The position numbers were made by a program, and so were the translations under genes. 64,000 bases of DNA from Catonia carolina (taxonomy: Eukaryota; Arthropoda; Insecta; Hemiptera; Achilidae), in assembly GCA_035578175.1 (NCBI GenBank), contig JAQMRL010000007.1, forward strand, positions 50,807,227 through 50,871,226, read 5' to 3'. Of the stretch, positions 45,818-57,439 are shown one piece after another (within the stretch, counting starts at the first letter, position 1; every line of letters starts with the position of its first letter). Under the pieces are notes generated by a model. The model was not told the origin of the DNA and searched no databases. It saw nothing but the letters and a program-made list of their open reading frames with translations.

Positions 45818-46004
45818 ACACTTCATATATAATTCTATTGTGTCTTCTGTCAAATTCTGAAATTTTAGTAACAACATTTTCGTACAATCATTCATACAAT
45901 CACACATTCATACATACATTTTCGTACAATCACTTCATATATAATTCTATTGTGTCTTCTGTCAAATTCTGAAATTTTAGTAACAACATTTTCGTACAAT
46001 CATT
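45818..46004 (+). repeat. recent duplication, 112-bp spacing
   Basis: 'cttcatatataattctattg' through 'gtcttctgtcaaattctgaa' to 'cattttcgtacaatcattc' occurs at about 45821 and again at 45933, almost identical over ~72 bases. A 'catacaatcacacattcata' spacer separates the copies. It lies about 310 bp downstream of the 95-nt exon. 46005-47250 has no gene. Confidence 0.9.
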
Positions 46005-47259
46005 CGTACTATTTCCACTTGATTTTTGTCGCTACAGGGTCTAAAAAAACTAAAGAAATTATTTTTTAAAGTAAGTTTCTTTTTGTTATTTCTTGATGCC
46101 TTTTAAAATGTTGGATATTTTAAAGCAATAAGTAACTGGATCATATATTTCTCTTAAAAATAAGTAGTGGTTTGCGGGGGAATAATTTTTATAGGTTTTC
46201 TATACTTCATAAATTTGGTTGTCAAAAAATTAAATTTTACATTTTAATTAACTTAACCGTGTAATTTTTCTCTAAGCTTCTGTTTGAAGGAACTGAGTTA
46301 ATTAAATTTTAATAGTTTTGATATTTTTATATGTATAAATTGTCATCAGTAGGAGGTCATTTCTGGCATTCAAAATTTTGATCTAAACTTTTCAGAACAA
46401 ATCCCAGTTATCGGTTGTTTATACATTCATTTTTTTAAGTATTTTATCAATTTTAACATAAAATTTCAATTTTAAATTTGACACAACATGCACTGTTTTT
46501 GTTAATTTATTGGGATTTTTCTTCACCATGCCAATGCTGTAATGATCCCCGGTCAGGACCTGGATTATTTAATAATCTGTTGTAATTATTAATGCCTTCT
46601 CCATCAAACTGCTTACGAGAAACACAAAATTTTGTTTTATGTGTTGTATTAATGTATTTTTATAAAATATTTATGTATATAGTAATAAAACTGATAAAAG
46701 AAATTTAGATTCATATTCAAATTTTATGTTTATTGTATTTTTAAGGATTCTTTTGATGTTTCCACTCAGATCTGGAATTTTAAACGTAAAACTGCACATT
46801 TTTGTTTCATTGTTGTTTTTTTTTATTTGTTCTTTGACAGTTGTGGTAACTGTTTGTGTATAGTTTAAACCACATTTGGTATTGAAATTTGAAAATCAAT
46901 TATTCGAATACGTGTCTTTATAAAATTTAAATTATATATTGTACATACTTCATTCAGTTTTTGTCATTAAATTTTGCATGATAATTGTATTTTTCCATCA
47001 GATATTTACTTGTTGAATTTTCTAACATAACGTTCTGTGTTTGTCCCAGGTACAGTTTGTTATTGTATGAAAATAACTACTTGTTGAACTTGCGTTTTTA
47101 AAAAAATGTTCTGTAGAATATTTACCAAGACCTTGTAACATAGTTGGTGATTTTTTGAAGGTATAAAATAAAAGGATTTCATGTAGCCTACTTACTATAC
47201 TCTATCAATCTGAACAGTAATAAATTTTTCAAGCTGTTTCTTTATATAAGTACTGTACT

Positions 47260-47335
47260 ACCTCATTTATCAGGACTAATTTAGACTGGAAGAGATCCGG
47301 AAAATCTAAATAAACCAGAAACAGTAGGAAATAAA
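47260..47335 (+). mobile_element. pogo/Tigger-like TIR relic
   Basis: 'tacctcatttatcaggacta' followed by 'gactggaagagatccggaaa' parallels the reverse complement of the Tigger right end at 26260-26312. Shared blocks include catttatc.g and gg.tc.g.(a)aatc. No partner end or transposase was found nearby. Confidence 0.5.
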
Positions 47336-47879
47336 AGTAGTGTAATTAGAAAGCTTACCGTTTATTTTTACTCCTTTTGACTGAAACACACTACAATTAA
47401 TTGTGTTTATATACAAATATTTACAAGTGTTTGGGTTTTCTTTACAAAGAAATTATTTTTATTTTCCTTTGCTTTACTTTTGGGTCGCGCTTAAAGGCAG
47501 CATGTCGCGAAGCAGTTTCACCATTATAATTTATTACCATTCATAAGCAAATACACTAACATGCAAATGATCTTTAGCTAAGACTAATGATTTGACAGTA
47601 CAGTACATAACATAAGGCTAGACCCAAATTGGGAATATTGGGCGTATTGCACATGTGAGGGGACATGACACAATTACAAGACATGCAGTTGCCATACATG
47701 TAGCGTGCTAATCTCCATATTGAGACACAGTTTCCAAGTGACTTGCCTACCACTCACATTCAAAAATGTGTTACCCACAAAGAAGTTGGCCTTGAGTACA
47801 CTGTTGCCAACATACCGATTGGGGGGCAGAAAATTTACTGATGTATTACTTCTATCTTCTTATAATCTGGGTTGCATCC

Positions 47880-48720
47880 TTAATAAAACACCCGTTATTA
47901 AGCCCATTCTTTTTATTCACTCACCCCTCCCTTGCATAATTTTCAGGAGATTGGGTACCTTCTCTTCAGTCAACGCTTCTTATATAAAGACAATACGGGA
48001 GGCAGTTTCTTCTCCCCCTCTGCATAATCTGGCAAGCCTGTGGTGTAGTGGTCAGCACTATGCCGGAGGTCCCGTATTCAATTCCTGGTCAGGGTCTGGC
48101 ATTTTTTATTACTCATTTTCGTCCATCATCCTTCATCTCCCACACTAGCATCAATTTGCAAACTAGTCGGGTGCAAACCAAAAAGAAAAAATCCACATAA
48201 TCTATATTCTGGATCACCAATAAATATCCTCATGTTGTGTAGATGCTTGATAAGGTGACAGTGTCCCACAACTAGCCCACAACCTATCCTAAGCTGCGTC
48301 CTGCCCAGATAACATAGTCTCAAACAAGAGTATGGAATATAATGCTAATCATTCCCTAACCTTACCTGAGCCTAGCAATCGGACTGAAATATCTGTGATG
48401 TGTCACACTGATCCACTCAGAAACAGCCCCACTTATCAATGAATTGTTGAACCCCGGATATAGTTCTGGTCCAGCAAAGTGTCATTCAGACCCAGTCAGG
48501 CCAGAGCATTCACCCTTTCATCACCCACAAGCCTTCTGTAACCAAGCACCCACACCAAAGTTACTCTATTGTGTTCAGCCAGTTGTAGGAGGTTCTGCAG
48601 ATATTTTCTAACTACTTAGGATTTATAAGAATATGAGCCAAGGGCTTTCAGAGCTGCCTGATATCTGAGAGAATTGTGATGCAGCTACTCTTGTAGACCC
48701 TTCTCAAGTTCTCACCGACA
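47880..48720 (-). pseudogene. Jockey/I-type LINE end with RNase H relic, split by SINE-C
   Basis: The minus strand shows RNase H-type debris around 48700-48400 ('TGLTGSE.HFAGPELYPGFN', 'NSLISGAVSEWI'). Then comes 'LGRTQLRIGCGLVVGHCHLI' and 'KHLHNMRIFIGDPEYRLC', the usual post-RNase H 'L..LTGH..LR.HL..(G)....CRLC' block. SINE-C interrupts inside the YRLC codons, and the reading continues 'GGEETASRIVF' and 'LITGVLLRM' below 48022. The N-terminal RT part is missing. Confidence 0.75.
48031..48195 (+). mobile_element. SINE-C, tRNA-derived
   Basis: A 165-bp insertion with a tRNA-like head: A box 'tggtgtagtggtcagcac', B-box-like 'cgtattcaattcctgg', then the body 'catccttcatctcccacact', ending aaaagaaaaaatc. 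An 8-bp duplication cataatct lies at 48023-48030 and 48196-48203. It is a different family from SINE-A and sits inside the LINE. Confidence 0.88.
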
Positions 48721-49243
48721 GGTTTCAATAGCCAATAAATATTATTTCTATAGCTTTCTGAAGAACTACAGTCCTAAAAATATACATGCATGTTCTGTTA
48801 GTGATACCTGAGAAAAATAACCTCTTGGGACCTGAGGTATTTTTTTGGGTTGTATATATTGAGACCCAACGGTATAGTACACTATACTTGAAGGTTGCTT
48901 TGGTTGAGTTCTGATGTATCAGTAGTGATGTGCATTGGTAGAGACCTGTAGATATAGTATGCTATATCTGTAAGGTGCAAGGGTTGAGGCCTGAGAAATT
49001 TTTTCCACTTGTAGATTGAGTAAAAGCGTTGTCTGCCATTTTGATAGGGATTAACAGAATACAAATAAAACATCATTTATAGTACAACAAAGATCCAATA
49101 CATGGAGTACACTGTTAAAAAGTCAAATTTAGTAGATAAAACATTTATGTGAAATGCCAGTGCAATCAAGGTACATTATATTATACCATCGGTCTCAACC
49201 AAAGCACAAAGCACCATAATGTTTCTCATCAGGACTGAAACAG

Positions 49244-50574
49244 TGCAATTCGAGGGGGTACCCTAAAGAAACCGGAATTATTTTTTAAAACTATTTATTT
49301 TTAATTTTTTTACAAAAGAACCTTATCCCCTTCAAAATACCCTCCATTACAATAATACATTTGTCCCACCGGTGCTTCCACTGTTCAAAACATTTTTTGT
49401 ACTCCTCTTCAGTGATGGCTGCCATCTCATCCGTCGTTTTTTTCTTGACATCATCAACGTTGTTAAATCGGAGACCTTTCATGCCCCTTTTCATGCGTGG
49501 GAACAAGAAAAAAATCACACGGAGCCAGATCGGGTGAATACGGTGGGTATGGTAGCAAAACCATGCCGTTTTTCGCCAAAAACTGGGTAACCGAGATTGC
49601 CGTGTGTGCAGGCGCGTTGTCGTGGTGGAAAAACCAGTCCCCTGTCTGCCACAAATTAGGTCTTTTACGACGAATGCTGTTTCGTAGTCTTCTTAACACT
49701 TCAAGATAAAAAGCTTGATTTACCGTCTGGCCTGGTGGAACGAACTCTGAATGGACAATTCCCCTCACATCAAAAAAACAAATCAGCATTGTTTTGATGT
49801 TCGATCTGACTTGACGACTTTTTTTTGGTCGGGGTGATAATGAAGTCTTCCATTGACTGGATTGTTGTTTGGTTTCTGGGTCGTACCCATAGCACCAAGA
49901 CTCGTCACCCGTAATGATCTTTGACATGAAATCTGGATCAGTATCAAGCTGTTGTTTCAAATCACTACACGTTTCAATTCGACGTTCCTTTTGAGTGTCT
50001 GTCAGAACCCGAGGCACAAATTTGGCAGCGACTCTTTTCATTGTCAAGTCTTCTGTTAAAATGCGTTGGACTGAGCTCCAAGATAACCCACTAACCTGTG
50101 ATATTTTGGTCAATGGTCTGTCGTCGGTCTGTTCGTACAATTTCTTTCACTTTCACAACATTTTCGTCTGTTCGGGAAGTCGACGGTCGTCCAGAACGAG
50201 GTTTGTTCTCAATCGACATGTCGCCATTTTTAAAGCGCAAAAACCACTCGTACTCTTGGGTTTTTCCAATAGCGTCGTCTTTGTAAGCTGTGTTCAACAT
50301 TACAACTGTTTCCGCGGCGTTTTTACCGAGCAAGAAGCAAAATTTCACAGCCGCACGTTGTTCATTAAAACTTGCCATCATGAAAAACGACACGAGCACA
50401 AAACAGCACTAGCGAGAACAATCACTGCACGAGAACAGAACAAGCTAGATCAACGAACAAAATGGCATTGAACTGGCAATGAGTAGCGCTACAAGCAGCC
50501 TAGTGGCGGGAATTTGTACTGCACAAGCTCCGCCCACGGCAGAGCTATTCCGGATACTTTTGGGTACCCCCTCG
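49244..50574 (-). mobile_element. full-length mariner, second family
   Basis: The left TIR 'cgagggggtaccctaaagaa' pairs with the reverse-complemented right TIR 'cgagggggtacccaaaagta', with further matching to ccggaat. TA follows at 50575-50576; the left flank is TT, a mutated or absent duplication. The length of 1331 bp is standard. Its sequence differs from the elements at 7342 and 23131. Confidence 0.93.
49291..50378 (-). pseudogene. mariner transposase with two frameshifts
   Basis: From MMASFNEQRAAVKFCFLLGK (50378) through the HTH and 'RSGRPSTSRTDENV', a frameshift near 50115 leads into 'ISQVSGLSWSSVQRILTEDL'. Then come 'VAAKFVPRVLTDTQKERR', 'IITGDESWCYGYDPETKQQS' (first Asp), 'WFFHHDNAPAHTA' (second Asp) and 'YPPYSPDLAPCDFFL' (third Asp, D34D spacing). 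A second frameshift near 49500 leads to 'MKRGMKGLRFNNVDDVKKK' and 'CFEQWKHRWDKCIIV'. All three catalytic Asp residues remain; only the frame is broken. Confidence 0.92.
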
Positions 50575-51398
50575 TATGTCTGCTATAGTATACTATGTCA
50601 TAGGTCTCAAGCCAGGCACCACATATAAAACTGCTGCTGGGTCTCAATCAATGCAACTACATGGTATAGTATACTATACCGTCGGGTCTCAGGAGGCTAA
50701 AGTATTAAAATTTCGACCATTTTTTTCATAAACGGTACAATTACATAAATAAATCTACTATTTTGGTACCTTCCCAAAGATTTGTAATTCTGAAAATCTG
50801 CTTTAGCTTTCTTAAAAGCAATACCTAAAAGAAATTGTGGAGTGAACCTAGAAAAGCAATAAACCAAATTATTTAATTCTCTCCATTGAGGTTACCAATA
50901 AGTCTACATGAAGCATGGGCACAGTTATTATTTAAACTATTTAGAAAAAATTACTATGATGTACATTCTTCAAAAAACTCTATAATCCTTTGATTTTGTG
51001 TTTTTAGTTTAAGTTTTACATGTTTCTTACTTAAATTCACCAAGAATCTTTAGTATTTTCGTCAAAAATTGATTCTAAATATTTACTAAACTGTAAATTG
51101 AAGGTATCATGCTAAACCGGTACATGAACAAAAAGCAAATTCTTATTAAAGAACCCTTTTAGCTTGACTTAAAACCTGTTATTTTGATCTTGTCTACTTC
51201 ATGTACAACTCAAAATCTTTTATAAATGTAAAACGTTAATATAATTATACTATTTTCAGCAGAAAGAATATTATACTCTTTTAGCACATCTCAATAAAAA
51301 AAACTTAAAACTACAATTTTTATCTGTACTTATTTTAGCATGATAATCTCAATGTATATTTTAAAATATTAAATTAAATATTATTGGTGAAGAGAGTT

Positions 51399-51557
51399 TT
51401 AACCCGCTAACTCCATTTTTAGGCCAAAATTTAACTTAGGTATCATTGGAAAAAAGAAAATTAAGTCTATCTGCTAAAGAAACGACTGTTTCTATTGTGT
51501 TTTATTCAGTTTTTTAGCTGTCCTGTGACGTTTCAGGAAATGGAGTTAGCAGTTTAC
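51399..51557. mobile_element. short piggyBac-like MITE
   Basis: TTAA (51399-51402) is followed by 'cccgctaactccattttta'. The right end, reverse-complemented, reads 'aactgctaactccatttcc' and is flanked by TTAC (51554-51557), one change from TTAA. The interior is about 150 bp with no frame. 50700-51398 and 51560-52500 hold no gene I can recognise. Confidence 0.65.
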
Positions 51558-52509
51558 CACTTATTACCAACAGTGTCTATTTATATTTTTTTAAAGTATA
51601 ATATATAAGAACATAATGTATACAGAGGTTTGTGAAATTTTAATAGTTTTATTATGTTTTTATGAGGTATAGCATGCATTTATTGTTTATTATTGTGCTG
51701 TTTAATCGTTTTCGTTTTGCATTGGCTGATTAGATATTGAGATAATTTATTGCATGTTTTTGTGTTGGTTGTTTTTATTTTGGGCTTTATGAATAGATGA
51801 AGTTTATAAGTTTTAAGTATGAAACAACAGATTTTAAAAAGAGAATGTCCCCCAATTTTTCAAGTAACTTTTTTTGTTTATTACATCATTTTCTATTCAC
51901 AGACTATCATGTATAAATTTTTATTTTGATGAAAATGTAAAATATAAATTTTCAAGAAGATTTTTTATGAAGATAAGCTGTTTTGAAAAATAAATTTATG
52001 AGCATGTTTTCTGTTGTAAAGAATATTTTCACATTGTTGTTTAAACTTAAAAAAATATGTAATTCAATTACTGAAATCTCCCACATCTCATCTTTGATCG
52101 TAAATTTTTGTTTTTTATCAATTTTAATGTGTATATATACTCATACATTAACTCCATTAACTGACTGATTCAATTATTACAAAGCCTCCAGAACTATCTG
52201 GCTTACAATTTTAAATTAAATTTTGAGTGTCTCGGCCAGGTGAGTAAAAAACTAGTTACAATACAGTGAATTAATTCTCTTGGGATTTCAACAGATTCAT
52301 TTAGAGTTCTTTGTCTTAGTTTTTGGAGACTGTTTTATTTGGTTTTGTAAAGTTTACCTTTTAATATCCCCGGAAGAAGTTGTTTACTGAACTCAAATCA
52401 GGTGATACTCTCTCTGATATGCAATTATCCTTTTTGCTAACTTAGGTTTTAATATAGAATCGAAGGAGAGGAGGGTGTTTTACCCGTTTTTCATTAAACT
52501 GTCCATTTG

Positions 52510-52640
52510 GAAATATTGCAAAAATGAGAAAAGATATTCATGTGCAGTTTTCACCATTGAACTTCACTTAAAATTTCAAATTGAAATCATGTACCATATG
52601 ACCAACATCCTATATTTAAAACAAGAAAATTAAATCCAAT
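52510..52640 (+). repeat. interspersed repeat R2, copy 1
   Basis: Shares 'gatatt(c/g)atgtgcagttttc', 'attgaaatcatgt' and 'catatgaccaac(a/c)' with 57505-57620. It is probably the internal part of a DNA transposon (see 57440-58670). Confidence 0.6.
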
Positions 52641-52879
52641 ATGGCTGATAAGAATTTCAAACATTATCTGGAGTAGTTTTTTCGGTACAATAATCAAAGC
52701 TCTGGTTACCTAGTCACTCTCAGTTTTCTAATAACCAGGTGTTTTCAGACATTTTTGACACCTAATTTAGTTAAACAAAATATTGATTTTCTGTTTTTTT
52801 GTGTCCAGCTGTTATACATATTAAGGCTAATGCAGACAGTAAAGAATGATAGATGAAAATGAGTGTTAAAAATGCCAAA

Positions 52880-52975
52880 TATAATTGGGAATCAAACCAG
52901 AGACCTCTATTGTGGAACCCAGTAGCACTGACCGTGACACCAATCAGCTGGCCAAAAGACTGGATAATGGATTAT
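52880..52975 (-). repeat. decayed tRNA-derived SINE head
   Basis: The minus strand reads 'ttggtgtcacggtcagtgct' (A-box-like) and 'ggtctctggtttgattccc' (B box GGTTTGATTCC) at tRNA-like spacing. No tail or duplication could be assigned. Confidence 0.55.
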
Positions 52976-53516
52976 AGTAACCCTATTGGTACTAAAAGAT
53001 TAAAAATTATATTATTACAAAATATTTATAATAACTGAAGTTCCTTTTTTATCTAATAATATATTTTTTTGTTTAAATTCATTCCAAGCAAAAAACGGAA
53101 ATTTTACAACTTTAGGAGTAGAAACTTATGTACTATTATTACAGACATAATTCTACTGGTTTAGTCAGATCACGACATATTAATTTTAATTAAGTTGTAC
53201 TTTCAATTGGAGAACATCTTTTCTATTTATATATTGGTGGGGTATTTTGGAAAGTTATTGCATTTGTTCAAGATGTTGATTGAGACAATTGCAGTTTCAG
53301 TGTAGTAAATTCATCAGTGCATAAATAGCTTTCTGTTCTGAATTTAGGCAGACACCTTATTGTAAGAACTGGAGCAGAAACATCGAAATAGATTTTCCTT
53401 TAGTTATTTCAAAATTTCATTTTTGGTAATTTTTACTTTTTCGTATAACATTTTGTACAGTTTCATGGGTTTCTGTATTATTAAAATTGGGTTAATATGA
53501 TATTTTCTTCTTTCAG

Positions 53517-54644
53517 GTTATAACTAGTCTGGGACCAGCAAAACCACAAAGGGTTGTTAACAACAATAATAACAATAACAACAACAATAACAATAAAAAT
53601 AACAACAATAACCATCCCGGTGATTTAGAACATTGTCATCTTCTGGCTGGTTCTAGCACAAACACCACACCTCCACCTCATAGATTATGCCTCGAGACTA
53701 GCTTTACTTCACTGAAACAAAAATCTAACGATAATTCAAGTGTAGACTCGAAACATCTGCCATGGGAGTTCGCTTCATTGGTGCAAGGTTCTGTGTCTCC
53801 TCAGATCCACACCGTGGACTTGATTCATGACGATTGGTTTGGGTTAGCTCCACTGGCAACTCCAGAGTCGCTTTCTGAAGTATCAAGTATCAGTTCCAGA
53901 GCTAGCAGTATGGTTATAGGTAAGGATAAAGTAAACGAAACATTTGTTAAATGTAAACGAACCGCTACGGAAATAATTAAGAGAAATGAAGGACTCTCAA
54001 AAAACAGCAGCAGTGATAGATTTTTTAGCGCTGAAAGTTTTGAAAGCGGTACTTCAGACAAGAAAGTAGTTTGTGATGACAGAAGATGGGGTCGTTTCTT
54101 TCCAGATACGGTAGAAAATATCAATGATGATACAACAAATTCATCGGAGTCTTCTCCGTTACTGAGCAGCCTCCATCTTCTCACAGATGAAAGATTTGCT
54201 AATCTATTTCAAGGTCAGGTAGATGTATCGGCAAAAGCTGATGATAGTGTATCATCGGGAAGTTTCAAATCGATAAGCACCGATAAACTGAGTCAGGCCG
54301 GTGACATGAATTCTTCAACCGATTCGGTAGTTGTAAATGCTCAAGTACATAGAACCGATTTCACTGAAAAACCCCTATGGACAGAAGAAATTAATTTATT
54401 AGAAGATATCGAACAAAGTTTAAAATTTAGTTGTGCTGCTAAAGGTTTTAGTGATATCGTACCTTTACAGAGTGAATCGAATGATACAGGGCAGTATTAT
54501 TCAGAATGTTCCAATTCTCTGATAAAATGTAAAAGTAATAACAACCATCCTGATACTGGAACTGAGCAGGTCAGTCATGGTGGGGGAAAAAATAAATATA
54601 CTTATCCAATAATGTTCGTTGGACATGGTGAAAGTAGCGTTTAA
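53517..54644 (+). CDS. inaE: terminal coding exon of DAGL-alpha (probable), long C-terminal tail
   Basis: The acceptor is cttctttcag|gtt. In phase 0, as required after 28823, it encodes 375 residues and stops at TAA 54642-54644. It starts 'VITSLGPAKPQRVV', followed by an Asn-rich tract (about residues 13-34, from aac/aat repeats), and a Ser/Thr-rich low-complexity region. At about 105-130 is 'DDWFGLAPLATPESLSEVSS', which resembles the 'APLATMESLS' motif in the cytosolic tail of mammalian DAGL-alpha. The rest is acidic and Ser-rich with no domain I recognise. In this family the tail is a regulatory region bound by partners and phosphorylated; that role here is inferred. Antisense frames across it are shadows. 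Confidence 0.85.
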   Translation, partial: VITSLGPAKPQRVVNNNNNNNNNNNNKNNNNNHPGDLEHCHLLAGSSTNTTPPPHRLCLETSFTSLKQKSNDNSSVDSKHLPWEFASLVQGSVSPQIHTVDLIHDDWFGLAPLATPESLSEVSSISSRASSMVIGKDKVNETFVKCKRTATEIIKRNEGLSKNSSSDRFFSAESFESGTSDKKVVCDDRRWGRFFPDTVENINDDTTNSSESSPLLSSLHLLTDERFANLFQGQVDVSAKADDSVSSGSFKSISTDKLSQAGDMNSSTDSVVVNAQVHRTDFTEKPLWTEEINLLEDIEQSLKFSCAAKGFSDIVPLQSESNDTGQYYSECSNSLIKCKSNNNHPDTGTEQVSHGGGKNKYTYPIMFVGHGESSV

Positions 54645-55160
54645 TAATTTATGCAAGTATTTTATGACTATTATCACGAGCATTATTCTATAAAAGGTCG
54701 ACACCAGTTAATATTATAAGTGTTAGATAATGGTTTTATAAATAGGGACTAATAATGATATAAGACTTTACTAGTCTTTTCTTTTTTATTTTTTCTTATC
54801 AAAGTTTAATATACATACTTAACGATAAGGTTTTTCTAAATAACTTTTAGAAAGAAGCTTATTAACTTCAAGGAGTATTAATTTTTATATTTTTACTGAA
54901 TTTTGTTGATGTGACCGGAAAATACTGATACATCCTATTTACGGGTATAATTTTTTATACTTTTGCAAAGTTTAGGGTGTTTTTAAGAGTTTTGAGGTTT
55001 CACATGGAAAACAATGCAACAGCGTCGAACGTTTTTCAAACCAATAGACACACTGAAATATGCTTTGATGTGTATTGAGTACAACGTATTTTGATATTTT
55101 TCACTAATATTTTGAGTATAACAATTATTTTATCTAATAAATCCTTCATTATTTTTTATC
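54645..55160 (+). other. probable 3'UTR of the DAGL gene, with poly(A) signal
   Basis: AT-rich sequence after the stop. The first canonical aataaa I see downstream lies at 55136-55141, giving a 3'UTR of about 0.5 kb if used. Further non-coding DNA continues to 55500. Confidence 0.45.
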
Positions 55161-55499
55161 ATGAATCTTTATAGTTTTTTTATCGCATTCTTCATATAAA
55201 AGAAATTTAAATTCAGTTCAGTTTTTACTGTGACTATGTGATATTCTTTGAATGTTTTATGTTCAAAGGAAGATAGATTTCATGTGTACAACAGAATTCA
55301 AATTTTGTAATCCTGGATGGTTATTTAATGAAGATTCGTGATGTTTAACATTTGCAGGAGAGAAAATTTTCCCAACTATCTTTTAAATGTATCACCAAAA
55401 TATTTGGGAAGATTTGTGCAGAATTTTATACATAAATAATAACAGAAAAACTTTCTGCATGGTCAGAAGTAAGGTTGCACTGCTAAATCTACAGAATTA

Positions 55500-56380
55500 A
55501 GAAAACATCCTAATCCTTTTCATTTCTCTTCCAAGTCTCATCAGGTCATGCCCAGCACAACTCCTCTTCTCTCTACCACTGAACCATTGCTCTCTTGACA
55601 TCACATTTTTTCCCCCAATTCATTTATAACTGAACCCATTCACTTCACTCTTGGTCTGCCTCTGGATTTTTCCTTCGTCCTCCAAGTACAGCATCCTGTT
55701 CGACTGTCTAACCTTCTCCATCATAGACCATGACCAAACCATCATATCAGAGGATGGAAGGTGCTAGCAACTAGGAGAGAGAGGATTGGAGAAAATTTGT
55801 GGAGGAAGCCAAAGCCTATCAAGGTCTGTGGAGCTACACGATGATGATGATGAACCTCCTTCGTTCTACTTGTCCAAATCCCCATTCCCCTATCATCTAT
55901 CTATTGATTAGGCTGTCCATCCCCATTCCCTAATCTCATAATTTCTCACTCTAGCTCTTCATGGCTTTTCTAGCACACTCATCTTGAAACTCATTTGTCA
56001 CCTGAATTCTACTCTGCCTTCCATCCACCTGCCCATGTTTCCACTGCATGAGTCAGTATTGGCATAAAATGTGCATTATATTTTTTACAATACAAAGGAA
56101 CTTCTTGATTCCAAACTAGGCTTCTCACACTGTGGATGGATTTTCCTGCTTTCTGCCCCCGTTTTATTAACTCCTTTACTAATCATCTGTCTGATGAGAA
56201 AACAGTGTCCAAATACGTGAATTCTTGAACTTCCTCCTGCACCAACACATTACTTCTTCCCTCACTGGATTCTAAACTATGCTTTACGATTTCTTGTATG
56301 TATTAAACAACTAGAGAGCCCTTTTCACCTCTTCTTCTACCTTTCTCCCTATAAGAAGATCATCAGTAAACAATAAACTC
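55500..56380 (-). pseudogene. LINE ORF2 remnant with FTDD palm box
   Basis: The minus strand starts 'VGSLLFTDDLLIGRKVEEEV', the LINE 'L.FADDLLI' palm box with A changed to T. After many lesions it reads 'MQWKHGQVDGRQSRIQ' ('AETW..'-type block), and at 55700-55520 'SNRMLYLEDEGKIQRQTKSE' and 'MSREQWFSGREKRSCAGHDL'. A + strand piece at 55755-55850 ('REDWRKFVEEAKAYQGLWSY' then gat repeats) is a LINE C-terminus in the opposite orientation. It marks an inverted junction or separate insertion. 56400-57440 has no gene. Confidence 0.7.
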
Positions 56381-57439
56381 CCAACACTTTTTTTGTTTTT
56401 AGCTTCTTTTTCATTCTCTATATTCTGTGAATTAAGAAATCATTTGGTTAATATATTCTGTGATTGCATTGTTTGTAAATCAAATGCGTATCACATTTGA
56501 AACCCCAAAATTCTCTTATAAACACCCCATTTTGTATTCTTGTTTGAGATCTCCGCATCTCAGTCCTTTAATATTAACCATTTATCTATCACACTGAGAT
56601 GTATTTATATACTTATATGTATATGTAAACTTTGTGTGAGTGAGTGTGTGGTGAAGTATGTATGTTTCAGGTTATGTAAAATGTCTATTGGTTGCATGTA
56701 CGTATGTTTTTTGTGCGTGTGTACAAATATATAAGTATTATATTTATAGTATTATTTTACAGTACAGTCACAGTATTCTAAAGTCTTATATATTTTGGTC
56801 AATTTTTGTTACTATTGGTAATAAAATTATAAATTTGTATGAAATTTAAACATTATAATTATGAGTTTTAACTCATTGAATGCAGTACAGGTCTCCGAAG
56901 CTCTGTATTATGATTTGCTATGGTACAGGTGTATGTCTGCCCAACTTTTTATCAATATGGAACATTTCCACAAATCCTTCCATAGATGCTATCTAGTTTT
57001 GTACAATCAGTTCGTACTTTACTGTTGATGTGATCTGTATTCAGCCAAGTTTCAACCTGGTAAACGGATCACACAAGTTTTCCGTGACCGACCCGTCAAG
57101 TGACCTATCAATCACATGACTGATAAGAAATTGATATTTCTGTGCTACAGTGACAAAAAATCAATAAAAAATAATAAGTTATTAATTACAATAATAATTA
57201 TTTCAAATTAAATTTGTAAATATTTTTATTTTGCTATTTTCTTGATATTTATTTTACCATCTTTATTTGATATTTGTCTTGAACATTAACATGTTAATGA
57301 GTAGCACGTTTTTGTTGAATGTAATTAAGTAAATTATGTAACACAAAATAACTAGTGTAATAAACATTATTAAGTTTAAAAAGTGCACGTGAATAATTTT
57401 AAAATAAATATTAAATCATGATAAGTACATAAATACACA

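Larger units (their letters stand above)
48830..50695. repeat. fold-back repeat with palindromic tatagtatactata units, split by a mariner
   Basis: Units of the form gagacc..(gg)tatagtatactata(cc) occur forward at about 48857 and 48938 and reversed at about 49178, 50579 and 50665. The last includes the perfect palindrome ggtatagtatactatacc. The outer ends also pair ('ggacctgaggtattttt' against the reverse complement of 'ggtctcaggaggctaaagta'). The 1331-bp mariner (49244-50574) lies inside. No protein is encoded by the repeat. Confidence 0.7.

Noticed and set aside
52853..53038. 61-codon frame just upstream of the terminal exon as an additional exon
   Set aside because: It overlaps a decayed tRNA-derived SINE head and has no convincing splice sites.
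53825..54184. 119-codon antisense frame
   Set aside because: It is a shadow of the terminal DAGL exon, which has splice signals and family motifs on the + strand.
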